Assembly: GCA_902493855.1 (NCBI GenBank)
Contig: CABUQV010000006.1
Span: 1 to 64,000, forward strand
Direction of reading: 5' to 3'
Origin: an uncultured Collinsella sp.
Lineage (GTDB): Bacteria; Actinomycetota; Coriobacteriia; Coriobacteriales; Coriobacteriaceae
DNA: 64,000 nucleotides
Position 1 is the first letter of the stretch, and each line of letters begins with the position of its first letter. Shown here in pieces: positions 41,129 through 49,224 of the stretch. Under the pieces are notes generated by a model, which worked only from the letters and a program-made list of their open reading frames with translations, ran no database searches and was not told where the DNA came from. A program made the position numbers and the translations under genes.

Positions 41129-42330
41129 CGCTCAAGCTGGGCCAGCAGCTCCTCGACGACCTCGACGGCGTCCCCAACAACCTTGTACTGGGCAGCACCG
41201 AAAATGGGGGCATCCGGGTCCTCGTTGATGGCGATAATGCACTCCGCCCCACCGATGCCGGCAAGATGCTGGATGGCGCCCGAAACACCGATACTCACGA
41301 GAAGCTTGGGCGAAACCGATACGCCGGTCTGGCCAATCTGATGGTGATACTCCAACCAGCCGGCCTCCACGACAGGTCGCGTGCAACCAAGCTCGGCTCC
41401 CAGAGCCTCGGCGAGCCTTCGCATCAGGGGCAGATTCTTCTTGGAGCCAATGCCGCGGCCCACCACGACCAAGCGCTCGGCATCGGCGATCGAGGCCTGC
41501 TGCCTCCACTCCTCGGCGGGAATCGAGATCTCGACACGAGCCTTAGCATCATCCGCAAGCGATATCTGGGTGATCGTGCCGGAGCGGTCGTAGTCAAAGT
41601 CGGGCGCCTTAAAGATACCGGGGCGCACCGTTGCCATCTGGGGACGATGATTGGGGCAGACGATGGTGGCCATCAGGTTGCCGCCAAACGCCGGACGCGT
41701 CTGTTGCAGCAGTCCCGTCTCCGTATCCATCGAAAGTACGGTGCAGTCAGCCGTAAGGCCCGTCTGCAAGCGCACGGCAACGCCGGGTGCCAGTTCGCGG
41801 CCAAAAGCGGTCGCGCCGTATAAGATGGCCTCGGGTTTGCGTTCGGCTACCAAATCGCAGATCAAGCGGGCGTAGACCTCCGCATCGTTTTGGCGCAGGC
41901 GCTCGTCGCGACAGGCCAGGACCTCGTCCGCGCCGGCACAAACCAGATGCTCCAGGTCGCCGAGAGAACCCTCGGGACCCATACCGACCAGTGCCACCAG
42001 ACGGCAACCGCGCGCATCGGCAAGCTCGCGGCCCTTGCCCATAAGCTCATAGGCAACGGGAGTCACTGTATCGTGCTCGTCGGTCTGAGCGAATACCCAA
42101 ATGTCTCGATACGCATCAAGGTCCACCGCACCAGCGGCCTCATCACGCTCGATCGAGATAGCGTTGACAGGGCAGGCGTCGACGCACCCACCGCATAGGA
42201 TGCAGCCGTCGGTTACGTGGGCGCATCGGTTGGGTCGCTCGCCTTCCACTACGATGCCGCCCGAAGCACAGGCGCGAACGCAGCGACCGCAGCCGATACA
42301 GGCTTCGCTATCGATAATCAGTCCGCTCAT
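41125..42330 (-). CDS. etfA: Electron transfer flavoprotein alpha subunit with N-terminal 2x[4Fe-4S] domain
   Basis: A 401-residue EtfA. The first ~60 residues are a bacterial ferredoxin-type domain with two clusters: Cys11-14-17-21 and Cys43-46-49-53. The rest is EtfA: the N-terminal ETF domain, then the FAD-binding signature VGRGIGSKKN, GQTGVSVSP, SGAIQHLAGI and INEDPDAPIF. This ferredoxin extension also occurs on LctC of the Acetobacterium woodii electron-confurcating lactate dehydrogenase. The ATG abuts the etfB stop (TAGATG). With etfB and the FAD oxidase upstream it forms a three-gene unit. Confidence 0.93.
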   Translation of the reverse strand: MSGLIIDSEACIGCGRCVRACASGGIVVEGERPNRCAHVTDGCILCGGCVDACPVNAISIERDEAAGAVDLDAYRDIWVFAQTDEHDTVTPVAYELMGKGRELADARGCRLVALVGMGPEGSLGDLEHLVCAGADEVLACRDERLRQNDAEVYARLICDLVAERKPEAILYGATAFGRELAPGVAVRLQTGLTADCTVLSMDTETGLLQQTRPAFGGNLMATIVCPNHRPQMATVRPGIFKAPDFDYDRSGTITQISLADDAKARVEISIPAEEWRQQASIADAERLVVVGRGIGSKKNLPLMRRLAEALGAELGCTRPVVEAGWLEYHHQIGQTGVSVSPKLLVSIGVSGAIQHLAGIGGAECIIAINEDPDAPIFGAAQYKVVGDAVEVVEELLAQLER

Positions 42331-43146
42331 CTACGCCATCCCCTCGATAATCTTGGCAAGCTTTGCCGCCTGCTCGGACGCCGTCCCCTCAACGGCCTCG
42401 CACGTTTGGTCACGGTCGGGCACAAACGAGCGCACGACCTGTGTCGGCGACCCGGCAAGACCGCAACGCGCGGGGTCGGCGTTCACGTCGGCGGCACTGA
42501 CCACGCGCACGTCCGCCTCCTCCGCCGCGCGAATACCGGCAATACTCGGCATACGCAACTGGCCAATCTCCTTGGCAGTCGTCATCGCGCACGGCATCTC
42601 AAGACACACCGTCTCCTCGCCGGCATCGCAGCCGTGAACAAGCGCCAGTGAACCACAGGTCGTAAAGCCCGCGCTTTGCACGCAGCTCACGTCGGTCACA
42701 CAGGGAATCTCAAAAGCACCGGCAAGCTCGGGGCCAATCTGGGCCGTATCGCCATCCACCGCCATCTTGCCGCAGATGAGCAGGTCGAAGTCCTCGTCGA
42801 GCGCCTCGATGCCGCACTTGAGGGCATAGGTGGTTGCCAGGGTATCGGCACCTGCAAAGGCGCGATCGGTCAGCAGCAGCGCGTCGTCGGCACCTCGAGC
42901 GATGCAGTCGCGCAGCAGCGACTCGGTCGCGGGGATGCCCATCGACACCACCGTCACGCGCACGTCCATGCCAAAGCCGATAAAGTCGTCCTTCAGCGCC
43001 AGCGCGCATTCCAGAGCGCTCGCATCGAACGGGTTAATGACCGCCTGCTTGCCATCACGCACGATGGTATTGGTCTTGGGGTCCATCTTGACCTCGGTAC
43101 TGCCCGGCACGGCCTTAACGCACACCACCATATGGAAATCACTCAT
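42331..43146 (-). CDS. etfB: Electron transfer flavoprotein beta subunit
   Basis: A 271-residue EtfB. Typical segments are VCVKAVPGSTEV at the N-terminus, INPFDASALECALALKD, the nucleotide loop LTDRAFAGADTLATTYAL, ICGKMAVDGDTAQIGPELA and the conserved region near GDWAL. The loop around DRAFAGADTLAT suggests a second FAD rather than AMP, as in bifurcating Etf proteins, though sequence alone cannot settle that. The ATG at 43146 is nine bases from GGGGG and two bases after the stop of the upstream oxidase. Confidence 0.92.
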   Translation of the reverse strand: MSDFHMVVCVKAVPGSTEVKMDPKTNTIVRDGKQAVINPFDASALECALALKDDFIGFGMDVRVTVVSMGIPATESLLRDCIARGADDALLLTDRAFAGADTLATTYALKCGIEALDEDFDLLICGKMAVDGDTAQIGPELAGAFEIPCVTDVSCVQSAGFTTCGSLALVHGCDAGEETVCLEMPCAMTTAKEIGQLRMPSIAGIRAAEEADVRVVSAADVNADPARCGLAGSPTQVVRSFVPDRDQTCEAVEGTASEQAAKLAKIIEGMA

Positions 43147-43148
43147 AT

Positions 43149-44750
43149 TCACGCGCCCCCTTTCTGGACGAGTTCATCCAAGAGCTTCTCCGCAAACAGG
43201 TTGCCGCGGCCCAGCTGCCCGTCGGGATCGAGCTGGAGCTTGAGCCGCGCCGACTCGACCATGGCCTCGTGACCGTACATCGTCTCTAAGAAGCCCGCCT
43301 TGATCTTGCCGACGCCGTGCTCGGCAGAAACGGCACCGCCCATAGCCGTTACCTCCGCAGCCCACTGGGCAAACAGCTCGCCACCGCGACGGTAGTCCTG
43401 CGCATCGCGCGGCAGGATGTTCACATGCAGATGGTTGTTACCGATGTGCCCCCAGGCAGCAGATTCAAGCCCGCTTTCGGCCAGTGTGCGGCGATAGAGG
43501 GCCACGACATCGGCAAGGCGTGCATTGGGCACCGACATGTCCGAACCCAGTTTGGTGATGGTGGGATCCGTGCGGCGACGCTCGTCGATAAGCATATTGA
43601 CGCTCTCGGGGACCGCATGGCGGAAGAACCGCTGGCACTCGCGATCGACCTCGGTGCGCGCGACCCATGTCGCATCGTCGCTGCCGCCCGCAAGCTCTAG
43701 CACCCACCCCAAGTGATACAGCTCCTCAGTCGCCAGGGCTTCGTCGTCGCAGTCGAGCTCCACGTATACACAGACCTTGGCGTCTTTGTCGAGCGCCGGC
43801 AGCGAGGCGAACGCGGTCGACTGCTCGCGCTGGCGACGTAGAATATCCAGGGCGCCAGCATCGAAGTACTCGATGGCAGCCGCATGGGACAGGACGGGGC
43901 GCACGGAATCGGTAAAGGACACGGCCTTGTCTTCGCTATCGAAAAAGCAGCTCACACCCCAAACGACCGCAGGTGCCGCTTGCAGGGCAATCTCGAGCTC
44001 AGTGATAACGCCGAGCGTGCCACAAGCGCCGATAAAGAGGTCGATGGCGTCCATATCGTCCGCAACAAAATAACCCGAGGCATTTTTGGTCTTGGGCATG
44101 GTGTAGCCAGGAAGATCGAGCTCGAGTGTGTGGCCCTCTGCCGTCACGAGCGACAGGTGACGGTCCTGGGCAAAAACCTCGCCGCGCTGAAGCTCAAGCA
44201 AATCGCCATCAGCCAGCGCGACGTGGAGTCCCGTGATATGCGGGCGCATGGGGCCGTAAGCGTAGCTGCGGGCGCCGGAGGCGTTGCATGCCGCCATGCC
44301 GCCCAGACAGGCAGATGCCTCGGTGGGATCGGTGGGAAAGAACTGCTCGGGGGCATCTTGAAACTCATCGTAGGCCTTAAGCGATGCCTGCTCCCAGCCA
44401 GCGGCCGGCAGTACCTTCTTGCCCAGCTGCTTGCGCAGCTCCGAGAGCACAACGCCCGGCTCCACGCGCAGCAGAAATTGGCCTTGTTCATCGCGGCGAA
44501 GGCCCAAGTAGCGATTCATACGGGAAGTATTGAGGATATGCCCGCCGTGGGGCACGGCACCGGCGGCAAGGCCGGTTCGGGCGCCCTGAACCGTTACCGG
44601 GACACGCTCGGCATGGAGCTTTTCCAAAATGGCACGGACCTCGTCTTCCGTTGTCGGAAACGAGATGCTCGAGGCCTCGCCCGATGCGCGAGACTCATCG
44701 CGACCATACTCTTCGAACTCGTCGGTGAAGGGTTTGATGGTTGCAGACAC
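43149..44750 (-). CDS. FAD-linked D-lactate dehydrogenase/glycolate oxidase subunit, LctD/GlcD-like
   Basis: A 533-residue FAD-binding (PCMH-type) oxidoreductase. The FAD-binding region contains PVTVQGARTGLAAGAVPHGGHILNTS and CNASGARSYAYGPMR, and the C-terminal half the GHIGNNHLHVN and SAEHGVGKIKAG signatures of GlcD/D-lactate dehydrogenases. The enzyme would oxidise lactate or another 2-hydroxyacid and pass electrons to the Etf genes directly downstream. The GTG at 44750 follows GGGGGAG. No Cys-rich GlcF-type subunit is nearby, which further fits the LctBCD model. Confidence 0.9.
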   Translation of the reverse strand: MSATIKPFTDEFEEYGRDESRASGEASSISFPTTEDEVRAILEKLHAERVPVTVQGARTGLAAGAVPHGGHILNTSRMNRYLGLRRDEQGQFLLRVEPGVVLSELRKQLGKKVLPAAGWEQASLKAYDEFQDAPEQFFPTDPTEASACLGGMAACNASGARSYAYGPMRPHITGLHVALADGDLLELQRGEVFAQDRHLSLVTAEGHTLELDLPGYTMPKTKNASGYFVADDMDAIDLFIGACGTLGVITELEIALQAAPAVVWGVSCFFDSEDKAVSFTDSVRPVLSHAAAIEYFDAGALDILRRQREQSTAFASLPALDKDAKVCVYVELDCDDEALATEELYHLGWVLELAGGSDDATWVARTEVDRECQRFFRHAVPESVNMLIDERRRTDPTITKLGSDMSVPNARLADVVALYRRTLAESGLESAAWGHIGNNHLHVNILPRDAQDYRRGGELFAQWAAEVTAMGGAVSAEHGVGKIKAGFLETMYGHEAMVESARLKLQLDPDGQLGRGNLFAEKLLDELVQKGGA

Positions 44751-45095
44751 GCGAACTCCCCCTTTAGCTAACTACAGTGTTTGCAGGGAGATGTTACCGC
44801 ATCGTTTCGTCGACGTGTTCGAGACCGTCTCCATAATTGGCGATTTTTACGTTCGTGCAATTCGGCGAACGGCAAGGCTTCCTCGGCAGACGATGCTTTT
44901 GACACATATGGCCCCGCCGTCGCCGATCGCGCGATTGTCGCTCGAAAAAAGTTGGAGTATTTTTTGCCGCCTTTTACCTGCGGAGACGCCAATCCGTCAA
45001 GCATTTGGTCAGAAATTGGTCAAGTAGCGGCTGATACGGTCGGCGTCGACAGCCAAAACCGATAGAAGTTTTGGCCCAGAAGCAGGGAGGTTCCC
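44751..45095. promoter_or_regulatory. Divergent intergenic region between the lactate dehydrogenase and the surface cluster
   Basis: A gene-free 345-base stretch. It contains the T-rich block AAAAAAGTTGGAGTATTTTTT near 44945-44965, two copies of TTGGTCA 11 bases apart (45005-45011 and 45016-45022), and an 8-bp perfect hairpin GCCAAAAC/GTTTTGGC (45052-45075) just before the ribosome site of the next gene. The direct repeats look like an operator; none of it is assigned. Confidence 0.5.
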
Positions 45096-45392
45096 ATGGC
45101 ATATTACTGGCCCCAGTACGGCATCGCCATCGAAGTCGACGACGATCCCCATCTCCTGCCTTTCGACGAAGAGGCATTCCCCGATACGACGGTCTACCAC
45201 GTTACCACCGATGTGATCTGCGACCCCGAGTCGTTCTCGGCGCTCGCCCACCACATCGCGCATATCCACGACATCGAGCTCCCTCCCGACTTCAACGAGC
45301 TCGTCTACTCGCGCCGTCTGATGCTTCACATGCTCTTTGGAGCGGACCCGTCCACCTTTGCGCGCGTCTATACCGCCAAGGATGCCGCATGA
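45096..45392 (+). CDS. Small acidic protein of unknown function
   Basis: A 98-residue protein of no family I recognise, rich in aromatic and acidic residues, with no signal or membrane segment. A conserved-looking feature is the N-terminal MAYYWPQYGIAIEVDDDPH. GGAGG lies about six bases before the ATG, and the stop overlaps the next start (ATGA), so the two are expressed together. The hairpin at 45052-45075 lies in its leader. Confidence 0.6.
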   Translation: MAYYWPQYGIAIEVDDDPHLLPFDEEAFPDTTVYHVTTDVICDPESFSALAHHIAHIHDIELPPDFNELVYSRRLMLHMLFGADPSTFARVYTAKDAA

Positions 45393-45898
45393 GCGCGAAG
45401 AAGCCACCCCACTTTGCAGGCCTGGGTCGTCGCAAGAAGCTCATCGTTGCCTGCTTGGCCATCGTCTGTGCCCTTGTCGCCGTAGGACTATACGTTTGGC
45501 AGTCGCAGCCCGTACCCGAGGCGGGCGCTTCGGTTACGACGGCCGAGGGCAAAACGCGCCAGGAAATCCAAGATGAGCTCGACGCCATCGTCCGCGACAA
45601 CATGATGACGATTTCGGTCGCGCCGGTCGCTCAGCTGCAGGAGGACGGCAAACTGCGCGTCAACGTGCAAAACGTCCAAGACAATAAATTTCCCCAGCGA
45701 TTCCGCGTCATCCAAAACGACGAGACCATGTACGAATCCGGTGTGGTCGAGACCGGCAAGACAATCGAGACGTGCCCCGCCGGCGACATCAAAGAAGGCG
45801 AGGCGTACATCGAGATCCAGGCACTCGATGCAAAGACCCTCGACAGCCACGGCAATCCGACACGTGTCAAGGTACGGGTTGAGCAAACCGAGAACTAG
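45389..45898 (+). CDS. Membrane-anchored or secreted protein of unknown function
   Basis: A 169-residue protein with a positively charged start (SAKKPPHFAGLGRRKK) and one hydrophobic helix at residues ~18-37, then a soluble, mostly beta domain outside the membrane. The helix lacks an obvious signal-peptidase site, so it is likely a type II anchor. The extracellular part contains TICPAGDIKEGEAYIEIQALD-like beta strands (TCPAGDIKEGEAYIEI) but no known domain. Its ATG overlaps the stop of the preceding gene. Confidence 0.6.
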   Translation: MSAKKPPHFAGLGRRKKLIVACLAIVCALVAVGLYVWQSQPVPEAGASVTTAEGKTRQEIQDELDAIVRDNMMTISVAPVAQLQEDGKLRVNVQNVQDNKFPQRFRVIQNDETMYESGVVETGKTIETCPAGDIKEGEAYIEIQALDAKTLDSHGNPTRVKVRVEQTEN

Positions 45899-45987
45899 CC
45901 TTCCGGCCGACACGGCACCGCATGCAATTCACCAGCATTCGTCCAATCATCGCGGGGACGGCCCGCGGCGAATAGAAAGGAACGACC

Positions 45988-46587
45988 ATGGACATCACCA
46001 GGAACATGAACGGAGTCAGAGCGCTCGTCGTGGGCACAGGGCTCGCGCTCGCGCTCGCAATGGGCGCCGCCCCGACGCCAGCTATGGCAGCCGGGCGCGT
46101 TGGAACCACGAAGGTAATGGTCAGGACCGAGATCGACAACGTTGAGTTCAAAGTTCCGACGGTTATTCCCTTCGTCGCCAAGGCCGACGGCACGCTTCAG
46201 GGCCCCTCAGAAGACGCGACCACCATCGACAATCATTCGGCCTACGGCATCCATGTCACCAACATGAAGATCGACGCCATGAACACCTGGACCATTGCCG
46301 CCGACGCCAAGGCCGGAACCGCGCAGAACTCCATCGACTTTAAGGTCGGCCCCGACGGCGCGCTCCAGAACGCCAGCGCCGCCGCGCAAGGGACGGGCCT
46401 CGATCTTTCCAAGAATGCAGCCTTCGACATGGGCTACCAGGGCATTGCCGGCGGCACGGACAAAATCAAGCTCAAGACAAGCGGAAACGTCGCCCGCGTC
46501 ACGCGCGACATCTTCCGCGTAACCGGCGAAGGCGATCAGGTTGCGACGATCACCTGGACGGTCGAGCCCGGTGCGCACACGGCATAA
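45988..46587 (+). CDS. Secreted protein of unknown function
   Basis: A 199-residue protein with a signal peptide (VVGTGLALALAMGAAPTPAMAA, cleavage expected after AMA near residue 34). The mature part is beta-rich with Gly and Ala turns (TTKVMVRTEIDNVEFKVPT; ATITWTV at the end); I see no wall-anchor motif or membrane tail. AAAGGA precedes the ATG. It probably interacts with, or is displayed by, the LAQTG protein encoded next. Confidence 0.65.
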   Translation: MDITRNMNGVRALVVGTGLALALAMGAAPTPAMAAGRVGTTKVMVRTEIDNVEFKVPTVIPFVAKADGTLQGPSEDATTIDNHSAYGIHVTNMKIDAMNTWTIAADAKAGTAQNSIDFKVGPDGALQNASAAAQGTGLDLSKNAAFDMGYQGIAGGTDKIKLKTSGNVARVTRDIFRVTGEGDQVATITWTVEPGAHTA

Positions 46588-46852
46588 GGCCGTCGCCCTG
46601 GCCGCCGCCGTCAGCATCCTAGCGTTTGGGCCAGCCATGGCCTTTGCCCAGCAAGAACAGGCGCAGGCCGCCACGCAAGTGACGGTCGACCTCTCGGAGC
46701 TCGACCGCGGCGACCGCGAGGAACCGTTGGCGCAGACAGGCGACAGACGATGGCTCTTGGCAGCAGGCGCCACAGCAGCAGGCGCGGGAACCGCCGGCCT
46801 CGGTCTGCACATCAAACGCAGCCAGAAACAAAACACGGACAGGCCGCACTAA
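46571..46852 (+). CDS. Small sortase-anchored (LAxTG) surface protein
   Basis: A 93-residue protein with a signal peptide (VALAAAVSILAFGPAMAFA) and a C-terminal cell-wall sorting signal: LAQTG at residues 53-57, then a hydrophobic stretch (WLLAAGATAAGAGTAGLGLHI) and a positive tail (KRSQKQ). LAxTG is the form used by class E sortases of high-GC Gram-positives. Only about 25 residues lie between signal peptide and anchor (QVTVDLSELDRGDREEP). I chose the GTG at 46571; a TTG at 46541 is in frame. The start overlaps the end of the previous gene, and no sortase gene lies in the window. Confidence 0.7.
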   Translation: MRTRHKAVALAAAVSILAFGPAMAFAQQEQAQAATQVTVDLSELDRGDREEPLAQTGDRRWLLAAGATAAGAGTAGLGLHIKRSQKQNTDRPH

Positions 46853-46870
46853 ATTAGCTAAGGAGACCCC

Positions 46871-48301
46871 ATGGCATCGAAGAACCTTTTGCCCGTCGTC
46901 GCACTCTGCGGCGCGCTCGCAACCGGAACGCCTGTCGCCGCTTGGGCGACTCCCGTCATGGCAGACTCCTTACCAGTAGCCCTAAGTTCCGCACCAAATC
47001 CGTCGAGCGCCATTGCGTGCGAGCGTTTTTCGATCGCACAGGCCGTGATCTCAACCTCGGGATGCCTTCGTCGTAATACGGACGGCTCGATAGTCGTGGA
47101 TATCAAGCGTTCGAACAAGGCAAACGGCTCCCAGGCGGGGTGCGCCGTCTGCACGTGGCGCTCGGTTGTGCTCGATGCAGATGGCGATCCATGCAATTTA
47201 GAGCTGCGCATCGACATCGCTTCGGTCGATGACTCGGCGAACGGAGCGAAGGTCGCCTTCGACGGTGCGTTTTTCGAGAAAGGAGGCGGTATATGTCTGG
47301 GCTGCGCCGCCGCGAATGCAGACGATGCGCAGCCCACCCTCTCATTCACGGCATCGTTTCGGCTGACCAAAGCCGGTACCGATGTTATCGCGGCGGGAGA
47401 AGCGTCCCTGCTGTTCTACGCCGTCAGCACCAAAGACACAGACGCTCATTTCGAGAAGCCAGCCGGATCACTCAGCCTTACACGAGGGATAGAGGCAGGC
47501 CCTATTGAAATCGATGCCCACGCGCAAAGCAGGCAACGCATTCTTGCCGACCCGGCGCTTCTCGAAATGGAGTGGAACGGATCCGGAGCCATCGGAATTC
47601 TCCCCTCCGCGTTTGACGCCAAGACGCTCCCCCCAAACGACGAACCCATCAACGCAACCATACAAGAAGAGAGCGCGGACAAAGAAGCAGGTGCGGGCGA
47701 CACGCCGTCGCCGACAAACAGCGTCCCAGCTTCTCTCGAAGCGCCGAATGAGCCCGCTGCCGATCCAAACGATCCCGAGCTCGCGGACAGTCTGGGGCTT
47801 GCTGATCCTCAAGAGATCGATGAAGGTAACTGCTGCGTGCTTGCCGCGCTCGACCACACAGAGGTCATCGACGCTGCGAACATCGAAGTTGCCGCCGCCA
47901 ATCAGCCCGTCCGCAAGTCGGCTATCATCGCATTTCCTGAATCCATCGAAGTCGTCTTTTTGCCATCGGGCGAGGTCGTGGCCCCAACACTGCTCACCTT
48001 GTTGGGCGCCAAGAATACTCGAAACGAAATTAAAAAGGTCACAGTTGTCGACCCTGCAACCACCGCCAAGCTGCGTCTATACGCCGTTGCTCCAGACGGA
48101 GGCAAGACCTTGGAATTCGATGGCGACACACTCCTGGCCTGGCGACGTCTGGACATTATGCAAGACGTCTCGTATCAGATCGAACTCGAAGGGTTTGATC
48201 GTGCCCGCGATGCCAATATCATCGCCGCGGCTATTGAATCCCCACAGCGGCTTATGACACTGCGCTTTGAATACTATCCCTATGTCCCGACAACCACCTG
48301 A
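46871..48301 (+). CDS. Large secreted protein of unknown function
   Basis: A 476-residue protein with an N-terminal signal peptide (VVALCGALATGTPVAAWA) and no membrane anchor. An acidic, Pro/Ser-rich segment (residues ~260-310) separates two beta-rich halves. Cysteine pairs (CAVC, CLGC and CC) suggest disulfide bonds or metal sites. AAGGAG lies six bases before the ATG. It is the last of four consecutive exported proteins and probably belongs to the same surface assembly. Confidence 0.62.
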   Translation: MASKNLLPVVALCGALATGTPVAAWATPVMADSLPVALSSAPNPSSAIACERFSIAQAVISTSGCLRRNTDGSIVVDIKRSNKANGSQAGCAVCTWRSVVLDADGDPCNLELRIDIASVDDSANGAKVAFDGAFFEKGGGICLGCAAANADDAQPTLSFTASFRLTKAGTDVIAAGEASLLFYAVSTKDTDAHFEKPAGSLSLTRGIEAGPIEIDAHAQSRQRILADPALLEMEWNGSGAIGILPSAFDAKTLPPNDEPINATIQEESADKEAGAGDTPSPTNSVPASLEAPNEPAADPNDPELADSLGLADPQEIDEGNCCVLAALDHTEVIDAANIEVAAANQPVRKSAIIAFPESIEVVFLPSGEVVAPTLLTLLGAKNTRNEIKKVTVVDPATTAKLRLYAVAPDGGKTLEFDGDTLLAWRRLDIMQDVSYQIELEGFDRARDANIIAAAIESPQRLMTLRFEYYPYVPTTT

Positions 48302-48419
48302 GGCTTAAATGCCGCGCATCATTCCTAATACCACTTATATAACGTATTAGATGAGTCGCGATGTACCTCGCATTTCGTTCTGCTACGATTGCCACGTTGG
48401 CATCAATACAGGAGGGCTC

Positions 48420-49136
48420 ATGCCGGGCTTGGGAACAATCATCAACGTTGGGCTTTTAGTTGCGGGCGGTCTTTTGGGATTAGCGGGCGGCCGCTTCATT
48501 ACACCGCGCATCCAAGACACGCTCATGAAAGCATCGGGGCTGTGCGTCCTGTTTATCGGCCTTGGCGGCACCATGCAAAAGATGCTCCTTATCGATGGGA
48601 AGGCGCTAGCGACCACCGGCACCACCATGCTCATCGTCTCGTTCGCCCTCGGCTCGCTCATCGGCGAGGCCATCAACTTGGAGGCCGCCATCGAGAACCT
48701 TGGCGAATGGCTCAAGCGCAAAACCGGCAGCGAGGGCGATAACGAGTTCACCAACGCTTTTGTCTCGACTTCACTCACCGTGTGTATCGGCGCCATGGCC
48801 ATTGTGGGATCGATCCAGGACGGTCTGCTCGGTGACTGGTCAACGCTTGCCCTGAAAGGCGCATTGGACTGCATCATCGTCTGCACCATGACGGCGTCGC
48901 TTGGCCGCGGCTGCATTTTCTCCGCCCTGCCCGTCGCCGTGTTCCAGGGGACGATCACGCTGTTTGCCGGCGCACTCTCCCCCATCATGACTACGGCAGC
49001 CCTCGACAGCCTTTCGCTCGTAGGCTCCATGCTCATCTTCTGCGTCGGCGTCAACCTCATCCGTCCTCAGACCTTCCGCACGGCCAATATGCTCCCCTCC
49101 GTCGTCATCGCCGTCATCTACGCCCTCCTGTTCTAA
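48420..49136 (+). CDS. DUF554 (YdfK-like) membrane protein
   Basis: A 238-residue membrane protein with about seven hydrophobic helices. The glycine-rich N-terminus (GLGTIINVGLLVAGGLLGLAGG), SGLCVLFIGLGGTMQKML and the repeated SSLTVCIGAMAIVGSIQDGLLGD-like segment match the DUF554 family, of unknown function. AGGAGGG lies a few bases before the ATG at 48420. Confidence 0.82.
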   Translation: MPGLGTIINVGLLVAGGLLGLAGGRFITPRIQDTLMKASGLCVLFIGLGGTMQKMLLIDGKALATTGTTMLIVSFALGSLIGEAINLEAAIENLGEWLKRKTGSEGDNEFTNAFVSTSLTVCIGAMAIVGSIQDGLLGDWSTLALKGALDCIIVCTMTASLGRGCIFSALPVAVFQGTITLFAGALSPIMTTAALDSLSLVGSMLIFCVGVNLIRPQTFRTANMLPSVVIAVIYALLF

Positions 49137-49178
49137 ATCTATCTACGCAGCAGTATCTCGAACACCTGTTTGATGCTG

Positions 49179-49187
49179 TGCTATGAT
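49179..49187 (+). promoter_or_regulatory. Extended -10 promoter of the TerB-helicase operon
   Basis: TGCTATGAT has the TGn extension followed by TATGAT, 38 bases before the GTG at 49225. No clear -35 box is present, which extended -10 promoters do not need. Confidence 0.45.
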
Positions 49188-49224
49188 ATGAGGTCACCGA
49201 AGCTGCGTTAGGAGAGGAGAAGCG

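Noticed and set aside
45988..46852. One frameshifted gene split in two
   Set aside because: Both parts have their own complete signal peptides, so two proteins are more likely, although the overlap deserves resequencing.
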